Shown: piece by piece, positions 23,527 through 32,700 of the stretch
Layout of the letters: every line of letters begins with the position of its first letter
Position numbering within the stretch: position 1 is the first letter of the stretch
Source: Terrimesophilobacter bigeumensis
GTDB taxonomy: Bacteria > Actinomycetota > Actinomycetes > Actinomycetales > Microbacteriaceae
Assembly (NCBI RefSeq): GCF_039537265.1
Contig: NZ_BAABAE010000003.1
Location: forward strand, 1-64,000
DNA length: 64,000 nucleotides
Reading direction: 5' to 3'
Made by a program: the position numbers and the translations under genes
Notes under the pieces: model-generated
What the model was told of the DNA's origin: nothing
Databases searched by the model: none
Seen by the model: the letters and a program-made list of their open reading frames with translations, nothing else

Positions 23527-24897
23527 GTGCGACCTCAACGGCTGCCTCGAGTGTCTTCGGCGCTGCGAAGACGAAGTCACCTGCACCCTGCGCAGGTGAT
23601 CCTCCTCGGCTTCGTTCTCGCCATCGTGATTGGCGCTTCTCTGCTCACCTTGCCCTTCGCAAAAATCGGCCCCGGCGGGGCTTCCTGGATCGAGGCTCTC
23701 TTCACCGCGGTCTCCGCCGTGTGCGTCACCGGTCTCGTCGTCGTCGACACGCCGGCCTACTGGACGGGGTTCGGACAGGGCGTCATCCTTCTCCTCATCC
23801 AAATCGGTGGCTTCGGGGTGATGACCTTCGCCTCCGTCATCGGCCTGACCGTGATTCGTCGTATGTCACTGCGATCCAGGCTCAACGCGGCAACAGAGAC
23901 AAAAACCCTCGGCCTGGAGGACGTTCGTGCCCTCGTCCTCGGCATCGTCCGGATCTCGCTGGTGATCGAGGGGGCAGTGGCGATAGCCCTGACCGCGCAA
24001 TTCGCGATCGGCTACGGGTATTCGCTGGGTGAGGCCGCGTGGCTGGGGGTGTTCCATGCCGTGTCGTCCTTCAACAATGCCGGCTTCGCCCTGTTCAGCA
24101 ACAGCATTGTTCCCTTCGCGACGGATCCGCTGATCTGCCTGCCACTCTGTGCGGCGACCATTCTCGGGGGACTCGGCTTCCCCGTCATCATGCAGTTGAA
24201 AAAGCACCTCCGCAGACCGCTCAAGTGGACGATGAACACCCGGATCGTGCTCTGGGCGACGGTGTTCTTCCTCGTGTTGGGGACGGTGTATGTCACCGCG
24301 CTCGAATGGAACAATCCGGACACACTCGGCCCCCTGGACTGGCCGGGGAAAGTCCTGGCTGGATTCTTTCAGTCGGTGCAGACCCGCACCTCCGGCTTCA
24401 ACAGCGTCGATATCGGAGCCCTGCATCCTGCGACTCTTCTCGGCATGGATGTGTTCATGTTCATCGGTGGCGGGCCGGCGGGAACAGCCGGCGGAATCAA
24501 GGTCACCACCTTCGCCGTACTCTTCTTCATCCTTGTCGCCGAGATTCGAGGTGAGGCCGTTGTCAACATCTTCGGCAAAAGACTCTCGCGGGCCGTTCAC
24601 CGTCAAGCGATCTCCGTTGTTCTCCTCGCGACAGCCCTCGTCATGGCAGCGACAGTCGTGCTCATGCTCTTGACCGACTTCGAGCTGGGACCGGTGCTCT
24701 TCGAAACCGTGTCCGCATTCGGGACCGTCGGCCTCTCCACCGGGATCACGGCCCAACTTCCCGTCGCCGGTCAACTCGTCCTCATTCTCCTCATGATCGT
24801 CGGCCGGCTCGGCCCAATCACCTTCGCCTCGGCACTCGCGCTGCGCGAACGCACCCTCGCCTATGAACTCCCCAAAGAAAGGCCGATCATTGGTTAA
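23527..24897 (+). CDS. trkH: TrkH/KtrB-family potassium uptake channel subunit
   Basis: 456 aa, with ~10 hydrophobic segments organised as four M-P-M repeats. Selectivity-loop motifs are visible as AVCVTGLVVVDT, SSFNNAGFALF, RTSGFNSVDIG and FGTVGLSTGITAQL. It forms the membrane pore for K+ import with the RCK protein next door. TAGGGT at 23515-23520, 6 nt before GTG 23527, suggests a leaderless start. Its stop overlaps the trkA start region. Confidence 0.9.
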   Translation: MRPQRLPRVSSALRRRSHLHPAQVILLGFVLAIVIGASLLTLPFAKIGPGGASWIEALFTAVSAVCVTGLVVVDTPAYWTGFGQGVILLLIQIGGFGVMTFASVIGLTVIRRMSLRSRLNAATETKTLGLEDVRALVLGIVRISLVIEGAVAIALTAQFAIGYGYSLGEAAWLGVFHAVSSFNNAGFALFSNSIVPFATDPLICLPLCAATILGGLGFPVIMQLKKHLRRPLKWTMNTRIVLWATVFFLVLGTVYVTALEWNNPDTLGPLDWPGKVLAGFFQSVQTRTSGFNSVDIGALHPATLLGMDVFMFIGGGPAGTAGGIKVTTFAVLFFILVAEIRGEAVVNIFGKRLSRAVHRQAISVVLLATALVMAATVVLMLLTDFELGPVLFETVSAFGTVGLSTGITAQLPVAGQLVLILLMIVGRLGPITFASALALRERTLAYELPKERPIIG

Positions 24898-25585
24898 GCT
24901 CAAAAGATTCCACGGCGACCCGATCCGGGTCGCCGACGCTGACTCCGTCGCCGTGATCGGGCTGGGACGCTTCGGGAGTTCCCTCGCGCTGGAGCTGATG
25001 GACAACGGCACCGAAGTGCTCGGCATCGATGGAGACGAAGACATCGTCCAGAGCCTCAACGGGCAGCTCACCCACGTCGTGAAAGCCGACTCCACGAAGG
25101 AGGAAAGCCTCCGACAGCTCTCGCTCCCCGACTTCGAACGCGTCGTCGTTGCGATCGGCAGCGACGTCCAGGCCAGTATCCTGACGACCTCCCTGCTGCT
25201 GCGATTCAACATCCAACATGTCTGGGCCAAGGCCGTCAGCGATGCCCATGGCACGATCCTCGAACAACTCGGCGTGCAGCACGTCATCTACCCCGAGAAA
25301 GACATGGGCAAACGCGTTGCCCACCTCGTGCGTGGCGCCATGCAGGACTACATCGAGATCGGCGACGACTTCGCCCTCGTCAAGACCACGCCGAACTCGG
25401 TCGTCATCGGCAGACCTCTGGGTGAAACCCAGATCCGATCGAAGTATGGTGTGACGATCACCGCCTACAAGCGCCCCGGCCAGGCTTGGAACTACACCAC
25501 CGCTGAGACGATTATCCAGGCAGGAGACACGATTCTGGTTGCGGGAGCAACTCGAAGGGCTGAAGTCTTCAGCCAACTTGCGTGA
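24890..25585 (+). CDS. trkA: TrkA/KtrA-type RCK regulatory subunit
   Basis: 231 aa with one Rossmann RCK-N domain (SVAVIGLGRFGSSLALELMDNGTEVLGIDGDED) and an RCK-C domain (NSVVIGRPLGETQIRSKYGVTI...AGDTILVAGA). It gates the TrkH pore in response to nucleotide. TTG 24890 is preferred because AAAGAAAGG lies 9 nt upstream; ATG 24863 in the same frame is the alternative. It overlaps trkH by 8 bp, indicating coupling. Confidence 0.87.
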   Translation: MVKLKRFHGDPIRVADADSVAVIGLGRFGSSLALELMDNGTEVLGIDGDEDIVQSLNGQLTHVVKADSTKEESLRQLSLPDFERVVVAIGSDVQASILTTSLLLRFNIQHVWAKAVSDAHGTILEQLGVQHVIYPEKDMGKRVAHLVRGAMQDYIEIGDDFALVKTTPNSVVIGRPLGETQIRSKYGVTITAYKRPGQAWNYTTAETIIQAGDTILVAGATRRAEVFSQLA

Positions 25586-25594
25586 GCCGACGAC

Positions 25595-26398
25595 ATGACA
25601 ACACCATCAGAACTGCTTGAGCTCGCCACGAGGATCGCGGTGACGACGGGCGACCTGATCGCCCGGCGGCGCGCAGAAGGTGTGCGGGTGGCTGCGAGCA
25701 AGTCCTCGCTCGAGGATGTCGTGACGGATGCCGACCGCGAGGCCGAGACGCTCATCCGTTCGCTCATCGCCGAGGCGCGACCGGAAGACGGCTTCCTCGG
25801 GGAGGAGAGCGGCGCCGAGGCGGGGACGAGCGGACTCACCTGGGTCGTGGACCCCATCGACGGGACCGTCAACTACCTGTACGGCATCCGGCAGTATGCC
25901 GTGAGCATCGCGGTCGTCGAGGGCGAACCTGAACCGGAGACCTGGCGTGCGCTCGCCGGTGTCGTCGTCAACCCGGCCGCCGATGAGGTGTTCGCGGCCT
26001 CCGTCGGGGGCGGCGCGACGCTGAACGGCCTGCCGATCCGGGTCGCCCCGCCCGTCGACCTGTCGCAGGCGCTCGTCGGCACGGGCTTCGGCTATCTTGC
26101 CGAGAGGCGGGTCGAACAGGCGAAGGTGCTGGTCGGGCTCGTGGCGCAGGTGCGCGACATCCGGAGGCAGGGGTCGGCGGCGCTCGACCTCTGCGCGGTC
26201 GCAACCGGGCGGCTCAACGCCTACTTCGAACGCGGCCTCAAGCCGTGGGATCACGCGGCGGGCGGCCTCATCGCGGCGGAGGCCGGCGCGCGCGTGAGCG
26301 GCCGCGGCGGGGCTTCGGCGAGCAGCGAGTTCCTCGTCGCGGCGGAGCCGTCGGTCGCGGCCGCCCTGGAGTCGGTTCTCGACGAACCTGGAAACTGA
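25595..26398 (+). CDS. Inositol monophosphatase family protein
   Basis: 267 aa. Metal-site motifs are FLGEESG, VDPIDGTVNYLYGI and the late KPWDHAAGGLIAAEAGARV, all in order. The family hydrolyses inositol phosphate, histidinol phosphate or fructose-1,6-bisphosphate analogues using Mg2+; the substrate cannot be decided here. ATG 25595 lies 9 bp after trkA, so it may share that transcript. Confidence 0.88.
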   Translation: MTTPSELLELATRIAVTTGDLIARRRAEGVRVAASKSSLEDVVTDADREAETLIRSLIAEARPEDGFLGEESGAEAGTSGLTWVVDPIDGTVNYLYGIRQYAVSIAVVEGEPEPETWRALAGVVVNPAADEVFAASVGGGATLNGLPIRVAPPVDLSQALVGTGFGYLAERRVEQAKVLVGLVAQVRDIRRQGSAALDLCAVATGRLNAYFERGLKPWDHAAGGLIAAEAGARVSGRGGASASSEFLVAAEPSVAAALESVLDEPGN

Positions 26399-26614
26399 GG
26401 ATTTGGGGCTGTTGCTCTTCCAGCCGATTGCGTTATTCTTTATGAATCCGTTATCTGGCGATGTCACGACGTAGTCAGAACCCGATCTAACTCGGCTTGC
26501 GACCCCCTCGAGTACCAGCCGATTGTTGAGGAGCACCAGGTCATGACTTCGCTGTGGTTCACTGCGCGTCATGGCGGGGACCTCGATTCCGCTGAGGCCG
26601 GGGTCCGATAGCCC
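26399..26614 (+). promoter_or_regulatory. Leader of the M23 peptidase gene, possible structured RNA
   Basis: 216 bp without a gene. ATGAC...GTCAT can pair around 26544-26573, and GGGGACC...GGGGTCC words lie close to the start codon. In actinobacteria, cell-wall hydrolase genes are often preceded by a c-di-AMP (ydaO-type) riboswitch. Short words here (CACGACG, GAACCCG, GGGGACC) are reminiscent of it, but I cannot fold the consensus with confidence. Confidence 0.25.
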
Positions 26615-27745
26615 GTGGCAGATTTCGACTGGATGAACGGTGCGGCAGGTACCGACGTCGACGCCGCCGACTCCGGATTCGCGCAGCTCGGACTGGTTTC
26701 CACGCCGCAGGAGCGGGTCGCCCCGCACGAACAGACGACCGCCCCCCTGCTGACACGTCGGGAACTGCGCGAGCGCGAGCAGGCCGTCAGGGCGCGGCCG
26801 GCGGCGAATCCCGGACGCAATCCCGGACGCAGGCGCAATGTCTCCGCGGCAGCGGCATCCGAGGGTCATCGTTCGCGGAAGGCGCCGAAAGCGCCCAAGG
26901 CGCCGAGGGTCGCTCCTCCCGCCCGACCACCCCGCGTCGACGGTCGGCGCCCGGTCGCGGCGTCAGAGCCCCCACGTGATGCGATCGTGCGGAGGCCGAG
27001 CGCCCCGAGGTCCGCTCCCAGGCCGCACGGCAGGAAGCGGTCGTTCCGGCGGCGGATGCTCTCCAAGCTCATGACCTTCGGTGCCATGGTCGGGGCCGGT
27101 CTCATGATGGTGTCGACGTCGATCCCGGCGAACGCGTTCTTCAACCCTGACAGTTCAGTGGAGTCGGCGTTCTCCGCCCCCGCGGAGAGCGAGGTGCAGA
27201 CCCTCGAGGTGAGGCCCCTCGCCGAGAACACCCTGGCGCGCGATGGTTACACGGCCGTGTCGCTCAGGGAGCAGATCTTCCTTCGGTACGGCAACCGCAA
27301 CTTCGCGTACACGAACGACCCGAACGGAACCATCCAGTGGCCGTTCGCGGTCGCGGTTCCGATCAGTGACGGATTCGGCTACCGGATTTCGCCGTGCGCC
27401 GGGTGCTCGACCGATCACAAGGGTGTCGACTTCACTCCCGGCGCCGGCGCGGTGATCCAGGCGATCGCCGACGGCGTGGTGAGCGCGGTCGTCCCATCCC
27501 ATTACGGTCTCGGCAACCACGTGATCATCGACCACCACATCAATGGGCAGTTGATCCAGAGCGTCTACGCCCACATGGCGGACAACTCCATGCGGGTCGT
27601 GGTCGGCCAGCACGTCAAGGTCGCCGACGAGGTGGGCCTGGTCGGAAGCACGGGAGAGTCGACGGGTGCCCACCTGCACCTCGAGATTCACGTCAACGGT
27701 GTTCCGGTCGACCCCTTCGCCTGGCTCAAGGCCAACGCGAACTAG
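26615..27745 (+). CDS. M23-family peptidoglycan endopeptidase
   Basis: 376 aa. A long basic, disordered N-terminal region (~140 residues, Pro/Arg/Ala-rich) precedes one membrane segment or internal signal (MTFGAMVGAGLMMVSTSIPANAFF). The C-terminal LytM domain follows, with zinc ligands in HKGVDFTPG and GAHLHLEIH and the intervening SVYAHMADNSM. It should cut peptidoglycan cross-links at the cell surface. GTG 26615 follows CCGATAGCCC. The long cytoplasmic N-terminus suggests an interaction with an internal partner. Confidence 0.85.
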   Translation: MADFDWMNGAAGTDVDAADSGFAQLGLVSTPQERVAPHEQTTAPLLTRRELREREQAVRARPAANPGRNPGRRRNVSAAAASEGHRSRKAPKAPKAPRVAPPARPPRVDGRRPVAASEPPRDAIVRRPSAPRSAPRPHGRKRSFRRRMLSKLMTFGAMVGAGLMMVSTSIPANAFFNPDSSVESAFSAPAESEVQTLEVRPLAENTLARDGYTAVSLREQIFLRYGNRNFAYTNDPNGTIQWPFAVAVPISDGFGYRISPCAGCSTDHKGVDFTPGAGAVIQAIADGVVSAVVPSHYGLGNHVIIDHHINGQLIQSVYAHMADNSMRVVVGQHVKVADEVGLVGSTGESTGAHLHLEIHVNGVPVDPFAWLKANAN

Positions 27746-27863
27746 GCGCTTCCCGGGGACGTGGCATTCGCCGATCGATCGGGTGGGTAAGGTCGAAACC
27801 ACCCTGCCGGTGGATGCTAGTCTCTTACGGTGTCAATCCCACGCGGGTCGTGGTGTTTTGCGC

Positions 27864-27935
<72 letters not shown>

Positions 27936-27960
27936 CGGCCATCCGGTTTCCGGATGCCGT

Positions 27961-28034
27961 GGCTGGGTAGCTCAGTTGGTGAGAGCGCACGACTCATAAT
28001 CGTGAGGTCGCGGGTTCGAATCCCGCCCCAGCTA
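27961..28034 (+). tRNA. tRNA-Met (CAT), elongator type
   Basis: Anticodon arm CACGACTCATAATCGTG with CAT in the loop; D-arm TAGCTCAGTTGGTGAGAGC; T-arm GCGGGTTCGAATCCCGC. Acceptor GGCTGGG faces CCCAGCT, leaving a G-U first pair. Elongator identity is inferred from the paired acceptor and anticodon stem; a lysidine-modified Ile tRNA cannot be fully excluded. Separated from tRNA-Thr by 25 bp. Confidence 0.92.
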
Positions 28035-28268
28035 CTTTTGTCTAGCCCGCCGGTTCATTAGCCGTCGTGATACCACTGGTCGAGCGGCAGCGTAGCGGCG
28101 TGCCGAAACCCGCGAAAGTTCGCGTCGAGGGGTCGAATCGTCAGCTTGACCATCGCTTTGACGATCAGACTTATCGCAATCCGCAGTCGGCGCCGAAGGA
28201 CCTCAACGGGCGCTAGCGTGTGAGCTGAACGCTCCAGCCCATGAACACCGACGAAAGGGAAGGGTCGC
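28035..28268. other. Intergenic region with a degenerate repeat
   Basis: A diverged family-1-like unit (CTGGTCGAGCGGCAGCGTAG ... GTGCCGAAACC) lies at about 28076-28110. A TAGCGT box near 28215 may promote the SDR gene, which has AAAGGGAAGGG as ribosome site. No gene found. Confidence 0.4.
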
Positions 28269-29093
28269 ATGGACTCCGTCTCAGGTAGGACCGTGCTCGT
28301 CACCGGCGCAGCCCGCGGCATGGGGGAGCTCTACGCGCGGCGGGCCGTCGCCGAAGACGCGCGGGCCGTCATCCTGTGGGACCTCGAACAGGTCGCCCTC
28401 GACGAGGTGAGCGCATCCCTCGCCGGTACCGCAACGACAGTGCTCGCGCAACGCGTCGACATCTCCAGTCTCGACGACATCACCACGGCGGCCGCCACGG
28501 CACGCGAGGAGGTCGGGGCGCCCGACATCCTCATCAACAACGCCGGCATCGTGCGCGGCGGCGCCTTCTGGGAACACGACCCCGTCACCGGCATCGACGC
28601 CACCATGCGCATCAACACGATCGCGCACATGTGGATCACGCGCGAATTCCTGCCCGACATGATGGCCGACACCGCCACCCCGAAGCACATCCTCAACATC
28701 GCCTCCGCCGCCGGCACCGTCGCCAACCCCGGCATGACCGTGTACGCCGCATCCAAGTGGGCGATGATCGGCTGGAGCGACTCCCTGCGACTCGAACTGC
28801 GCAAGACAGGCCACCGCCACATCCGGGTCACCACGTTCTGCCCCAGCTACATCTCCACCGGCATGTTCGAGGGCGCTCGCGGCCCCGCACTCACCCCCAT
28901 TCTGACCCCGAAGAACGCGACAGATGCCGCGTGGCGGGCCATGCTGCGCGGCGCGCCCGTGCTGTACAAACCGTGGACGGTGAGACTCTCCATGGTGCTG
29001 CGCGGCATCCTGCCCGTTCGCGCCTGGGACTTCCTGGCCGGCCGCGTGTTCAAGGTGTACAGCTCGATGGACGAGTTCACCGGGCGCTCGTAG
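28269..29093 (+). CDS. Short-chain dehydrogenase/reductase
   Basis: 274 aa classical SDR. VLVTGAARGMGELYARRAV binds the dinucleotide, DILINNAGIV is the NNAG motif, SAAGTVANPGMTVYAASKW holds the Ser and YxxxK catalytic residues. WDLEQVAL suggests NAD(H) preference (acidic residue after strand 2). The C-terminal ~60 residues extend past the core with a hydrophobic stretch. It precedes a TetR gene and putA in the same direction. Substrate unknown. Confidence 0.85.
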   Translation: MDSVSGRTVLVTGAARGMGELYARRAVAEDARAVILWDLEQVALDEVSASLAGTATTVLAQRVDISSLDDITTAAATAREEVGAPDILINNAGIVRGGAFWEHDPVTGIDATMRINTIAHMWITREFLPDMMADTATPKHILNIASAAGTVANPGMTVYAASKWAMIGWSDSLRLELRKTGHRHIRVTTFCPSYISTGMFEGARGPALTPILTPKNATDAAWRAMLRGAPVLYKPWTVRLSMVLRGILPVRAWDFLAGRVFKVYSSMDEFTGRS

Positions 29094-29118
29094 GCTGGTG
29101 ACTCCACGAGAGGAACCG

Positions 29119-29754
29119 ATGCCGAAATCCGTGCCGAAACCTGCGCCGTCACCCGCCGGGCGCACCCCGAAGGGCGTCGCCAAGCGCGAGGCCATCCTGG
29201 ATGCCGCGCTCGAGGTGTTCGGCGAGGTCGGCCTGCACGGGGCATCGCTGCGGGAGATCGCGGGTCGCGTGGGCGTGAGCCACCAGTCGCTCATGCACTA
29301 CTTCCCGACCAAGAATGAACTGCTCATGGCGGTGCTGCGGCGACGCGACGAGCGGTTGCGCCGGCACTTCGACGACGAGGGCGGCATGTCCCTCACCGAA
29401 CTCATCTCGCTCGCCGAGGACAACGTGGGGATGCCCGGCGTCATCGAGCTCTACAACATGGCTTCGGCGGAGGCGACCAACGACGAGCATCCGGCGCACG
29501 CCTACTACGCCGAGTTCTACGAGAGCATCATCGCCTCGAACGCGCGATATCTACAGCGAGCCGCGGATCGCGGGCTGCTGCGCGAAGGGTGGACCCCCGA
29601 GTCGGCGGCTCGCGCGATTCTCGGGATGATGGACGGCCTGCAGTTGCAGTGGCTCTACGACCGGGATGACGTGCGCGTCGCCGAGAGCCTGAAACTGCTG
29701 GTCAGCGCGCTGATTTCAGCGCCGTTGAGCGAGCTGGACGACCCCGTCAAATAA
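29119..29754 (+). CDS. TetR-family transcriptional regulator
   Basis: 211 aa from ATG 29119, preferred over GTG 29098 because AGAGGAAC lies just upstream. KREAILDAALEVFGEVGLHGASLREIAGRVGVSHQSLMHYFPTKNEL is the TetR HTH. The C-terminal ligand/dimer domain is typical in length. It lies between the SDR and putA genes, and a 16-bp palindrome begins 2 bp after its stop. It is the obvious candidate to bind there. Confidence 0.88.
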   Translation: MPKSVPKPAPSPAGRTPKGVAKREAILDAALEVFGEVGLHGASLREIAGRVGVSHQSLMHYFPTKNELLMAVLRRRDERLRRHFDDEGGMSLTELISLAEDNVGMPGVIELYNMASAEATNDEHPAHAYYAEFYESIIASNARYLQRAADRGLLREGWTPESAARAILGMMDGLQLQWLYDRDDVRVAESLKLLVSALISAPLSELDDPVK

Positions 29755-29755
29755 A

Positions 29756-29787
29756 CTTGCCAATTGGCAAGGTTTAGGTACTATTCT
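29756..29787 (+). promoter_or_regulatory. putA promoter with a perfect 16-bp palindrome
   Basis: CTTGCCAATTGGCAAG at 29756-29771 is a perfect palindrome overlapping the expected -35. The -10 TATTCT at 29782-29787 is followed by 6 nt and the ATG, so transcription probably begins at the start codon. Size and symmetry fit a TetR operator. Confidence 0.7.
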
Positions 29788-29793
29788 GGCTGC

Positions 29794-32700
29794 ATGGCCA
29801 AGACCTCCACCGCTTCCGTACGCCCGCCGCGTGCTGTCCAGAGCGCCACCCCAGCCCTCCCCGCGACGATCGCCGACGACGCCGTCGAGCTCGCCCGCAC
29901 CTGGGCGAAGCGCGGCGCCGCAGCCGGATCGAGCGGCTCCGCCGCCCTCCTCGCCCAGGTGCTCAAAGACCAGAACGGGCTCGACTTCACCATCGGATTC
30001 GTCGACCGCGTCATCCGCCCAGAGGATCTCCGCGTCGCCGCCCGCAACCTCGCCGACCTCGCGAAGCGCACGCCGTCCTTCCTCCCCTGGTACATGCGGA
30101 TCGCGATCCGCCTCGGCGGGTTCGTCGCCCCGCTGCTGCCCTGGCCGGTCGTGCCCATCGCCCGCGCCGTCCTGCGCCAGATGGTCGCCCACCTCATCGT
30201 GGATGCGCGCCCCGCCAAGCTCGGCCCGGCCATCGCGCGCCTCAAGAAGCCCGGCATCCGGCTCAACATCAACCTGCTCGGCGAGATCGTGCTCGGCAAG
30301 GCCGAAGCCGAACGCCGCCTCGAGGGCACGAAGAAGCTCCTGCAGCGCCCCGACGTCGACTACGTCTCGATCAAGGTCTCCTCGATCGAGAGCCAGCTCA
30401 ACATGTGGGCGTTCGACGAGACGGTCGAGCGGGTGACCAAGCGACTCACGCCGCTCTACGAGCTCGCTGCGGCATCCGCGACCCCCAAGTTCATCAACAT
30501 GGACATGGAGGAGTACCGCGACCTCGACCTCACGATCGCCGTGTTCGAGGCCATCCTCGACCAGCCGCAACTGCTGAAACTCGAGGCCGGCATCGTGCTG
30601 CAGGCCTACCTTCCGGATGCCCTCGGCGCCTACCAGCGCATCGTCGAGTGGTCGACAGCGCGCGTCGCCCGCGGCGGTGCGCCCGTCAAGATCCGCCTCG
30701 TCAAGGGTGCGAACCTCGCCATGGAGACCGTCGAGGCGACCATGCACGGCTGGGAGCTCGCGACCTGGCCGAGCAAGCAGGCCACCGACACGAACTACAA
30801 GCGCGTACTCGACTGGGCGCTCACGCGCGAGCGGACGACCGCCGTGCGCATCGGCATCGCCGGCCACAACCTCTTCGACATCGCTTTCGCCCACCTGCTC
30901 GCCGAAGCGCGCGGCGTCTCCGACCACGTCGAGTTCGAGATGCTGCTCGGCATGGCAGAGGGCCAGGCGGATGCCGTGCGCGCCGACGTCGGCGGCCTCC
31001 TGCTCTACACACCCGTCGTGCTGCCGCAGGAATTCGACGTCGCGATCGGCTATCTCATCCGGCGCCTGGAAGAGAACGCGAGCCAGGAGAACTTCATGTC
31101 GGCGGTGTTCGAGCTCGTCGACGACGAGGAGCTGTGGAACCGCGAGCGCGACCGGTTCCTCGCGTCGCTCGCGGATGTCGACGTCGAGGTGCCGGCGCCG
31201 AATCGCCGGCAGTCGCGACTTGCGGCGCACACCGCTTTCGTCGGTGGATTCGCGAACACCCCCGATACCGACCCGGCGCTGCCGGCCAACCGCGCCTGGG
31301 GCGCGAAGGTGCTCGGCGCCGTCGAGAAGAGCCCGCTCGGGCTCGACATCGTTGCGGCCGCTGCCGTCACGAACGAGAAACAGCTCGACGCGGTGTTCGC
31401 GCGGGTGCTGCCCGCGGCGAAGGGCTGGGCTGCGCTCGGCGGGAAGGGTCGCGCCGCGATCCTCCGCAGGGCTGCCGACGTGCTCGAGGAGACCCGCGGC
31501 AACCTCATCGAGGTCATGGCCGCCGAGGCCGGCAAGACCATCGCCGAGGGCGATGTGGAGGTGAGCGAGGCGATCGACTTCGCCCGCTACTACGCACAGC
31601 TCGCCGAGGAGCTCGACACGGTCGACGGGGCCAAGTACACCCCCTCGACGCTCATCGTCGTGACCCCGCCGTGGAACTTCCCGGTCGCGATCCCCGCCGG
31701 CTCGACGCTCGCCGCGCTCGCCTCCGGCGCATCCGTCATCATCAAGCCGGCGAAGCAGGCGCAGCGCTCCGGCGCGGTCATGGTAGATGCGCTCTGGCGT
31801 GCCGGCGTGCCGCGCGACGTGCTCGCGCTCGTCGACCTGAAGGAGCGCAGCCTCGGCGAGAAGATGGTGTCGCACAGACAAGTGGACCGCGTCATCCTCA
31901 CCGGCGGCTATGAGACGGCGGAGCTGTTCCGCTCGTGGCGGCCGGAGCTGAACATCCTCGCCGAGACGAGCGGCAAGAACGCGATCATCGTGACGCCGTC
32001 CGCCGACCTCGACCTCGCGGTGGCGGATGTCGTCAAGAGCGCGTTCGGCCACGCCGGCCAGAAGTGCTCGGCGGCGAGCCTCGTCATCCTCGTCGGTTCT
32101 GTCGCCCGGTCGGAGCGCTTCGAGAAGCAGCTCGTGGATGCCGCGACGACTCTGCGGGTCGGCTACCCGAGCGACCCCACCACCCAGATGGGTCCGATCA
32201 TCGAGGCCGCGAACGGCAAGCTCAAGCGCGGTCTCACCGAGCTCGAGCCGGGCGAGCGCTGGCTCCTGAAGCCCGAGCAGCTCGACGAGACTGGGCGGCT
32301 GTGGTCGCCCGGCATCCGCACCGGAGTCGCCGCGGGAAGCGACTTCCACCTGACCGAGTTCTTCGGGCCGATCCTGGGGATCATGCGGGCGGCGACCCTC
32401 GGGGAGGCGATCCGCCTGCAGAACCAGGTCGACTACGGACTCACCGCAGGGCTCCACTCGCTCGACCCGAACGAGCTCGCGACGTGGCTCGCCAAGGTTG
32501 AGGCCGGGAACCTCTACGTCAACCGCGGCATCACCGGTGCGATCGTTCGGCGCCAGCCGTTCGGCGGCTGGAAGCGCTCGGTCGTCGGTGCGAGCACGAA
32601 GGCCGGTGGGCCGAACTACCTCGTGCACCTCGGGTCGTGGTCGCGCACGAAGGCGACGGTGAAGGCTTCGGTGTCGGATGCCGTGGCGGCGATCGTCGCG

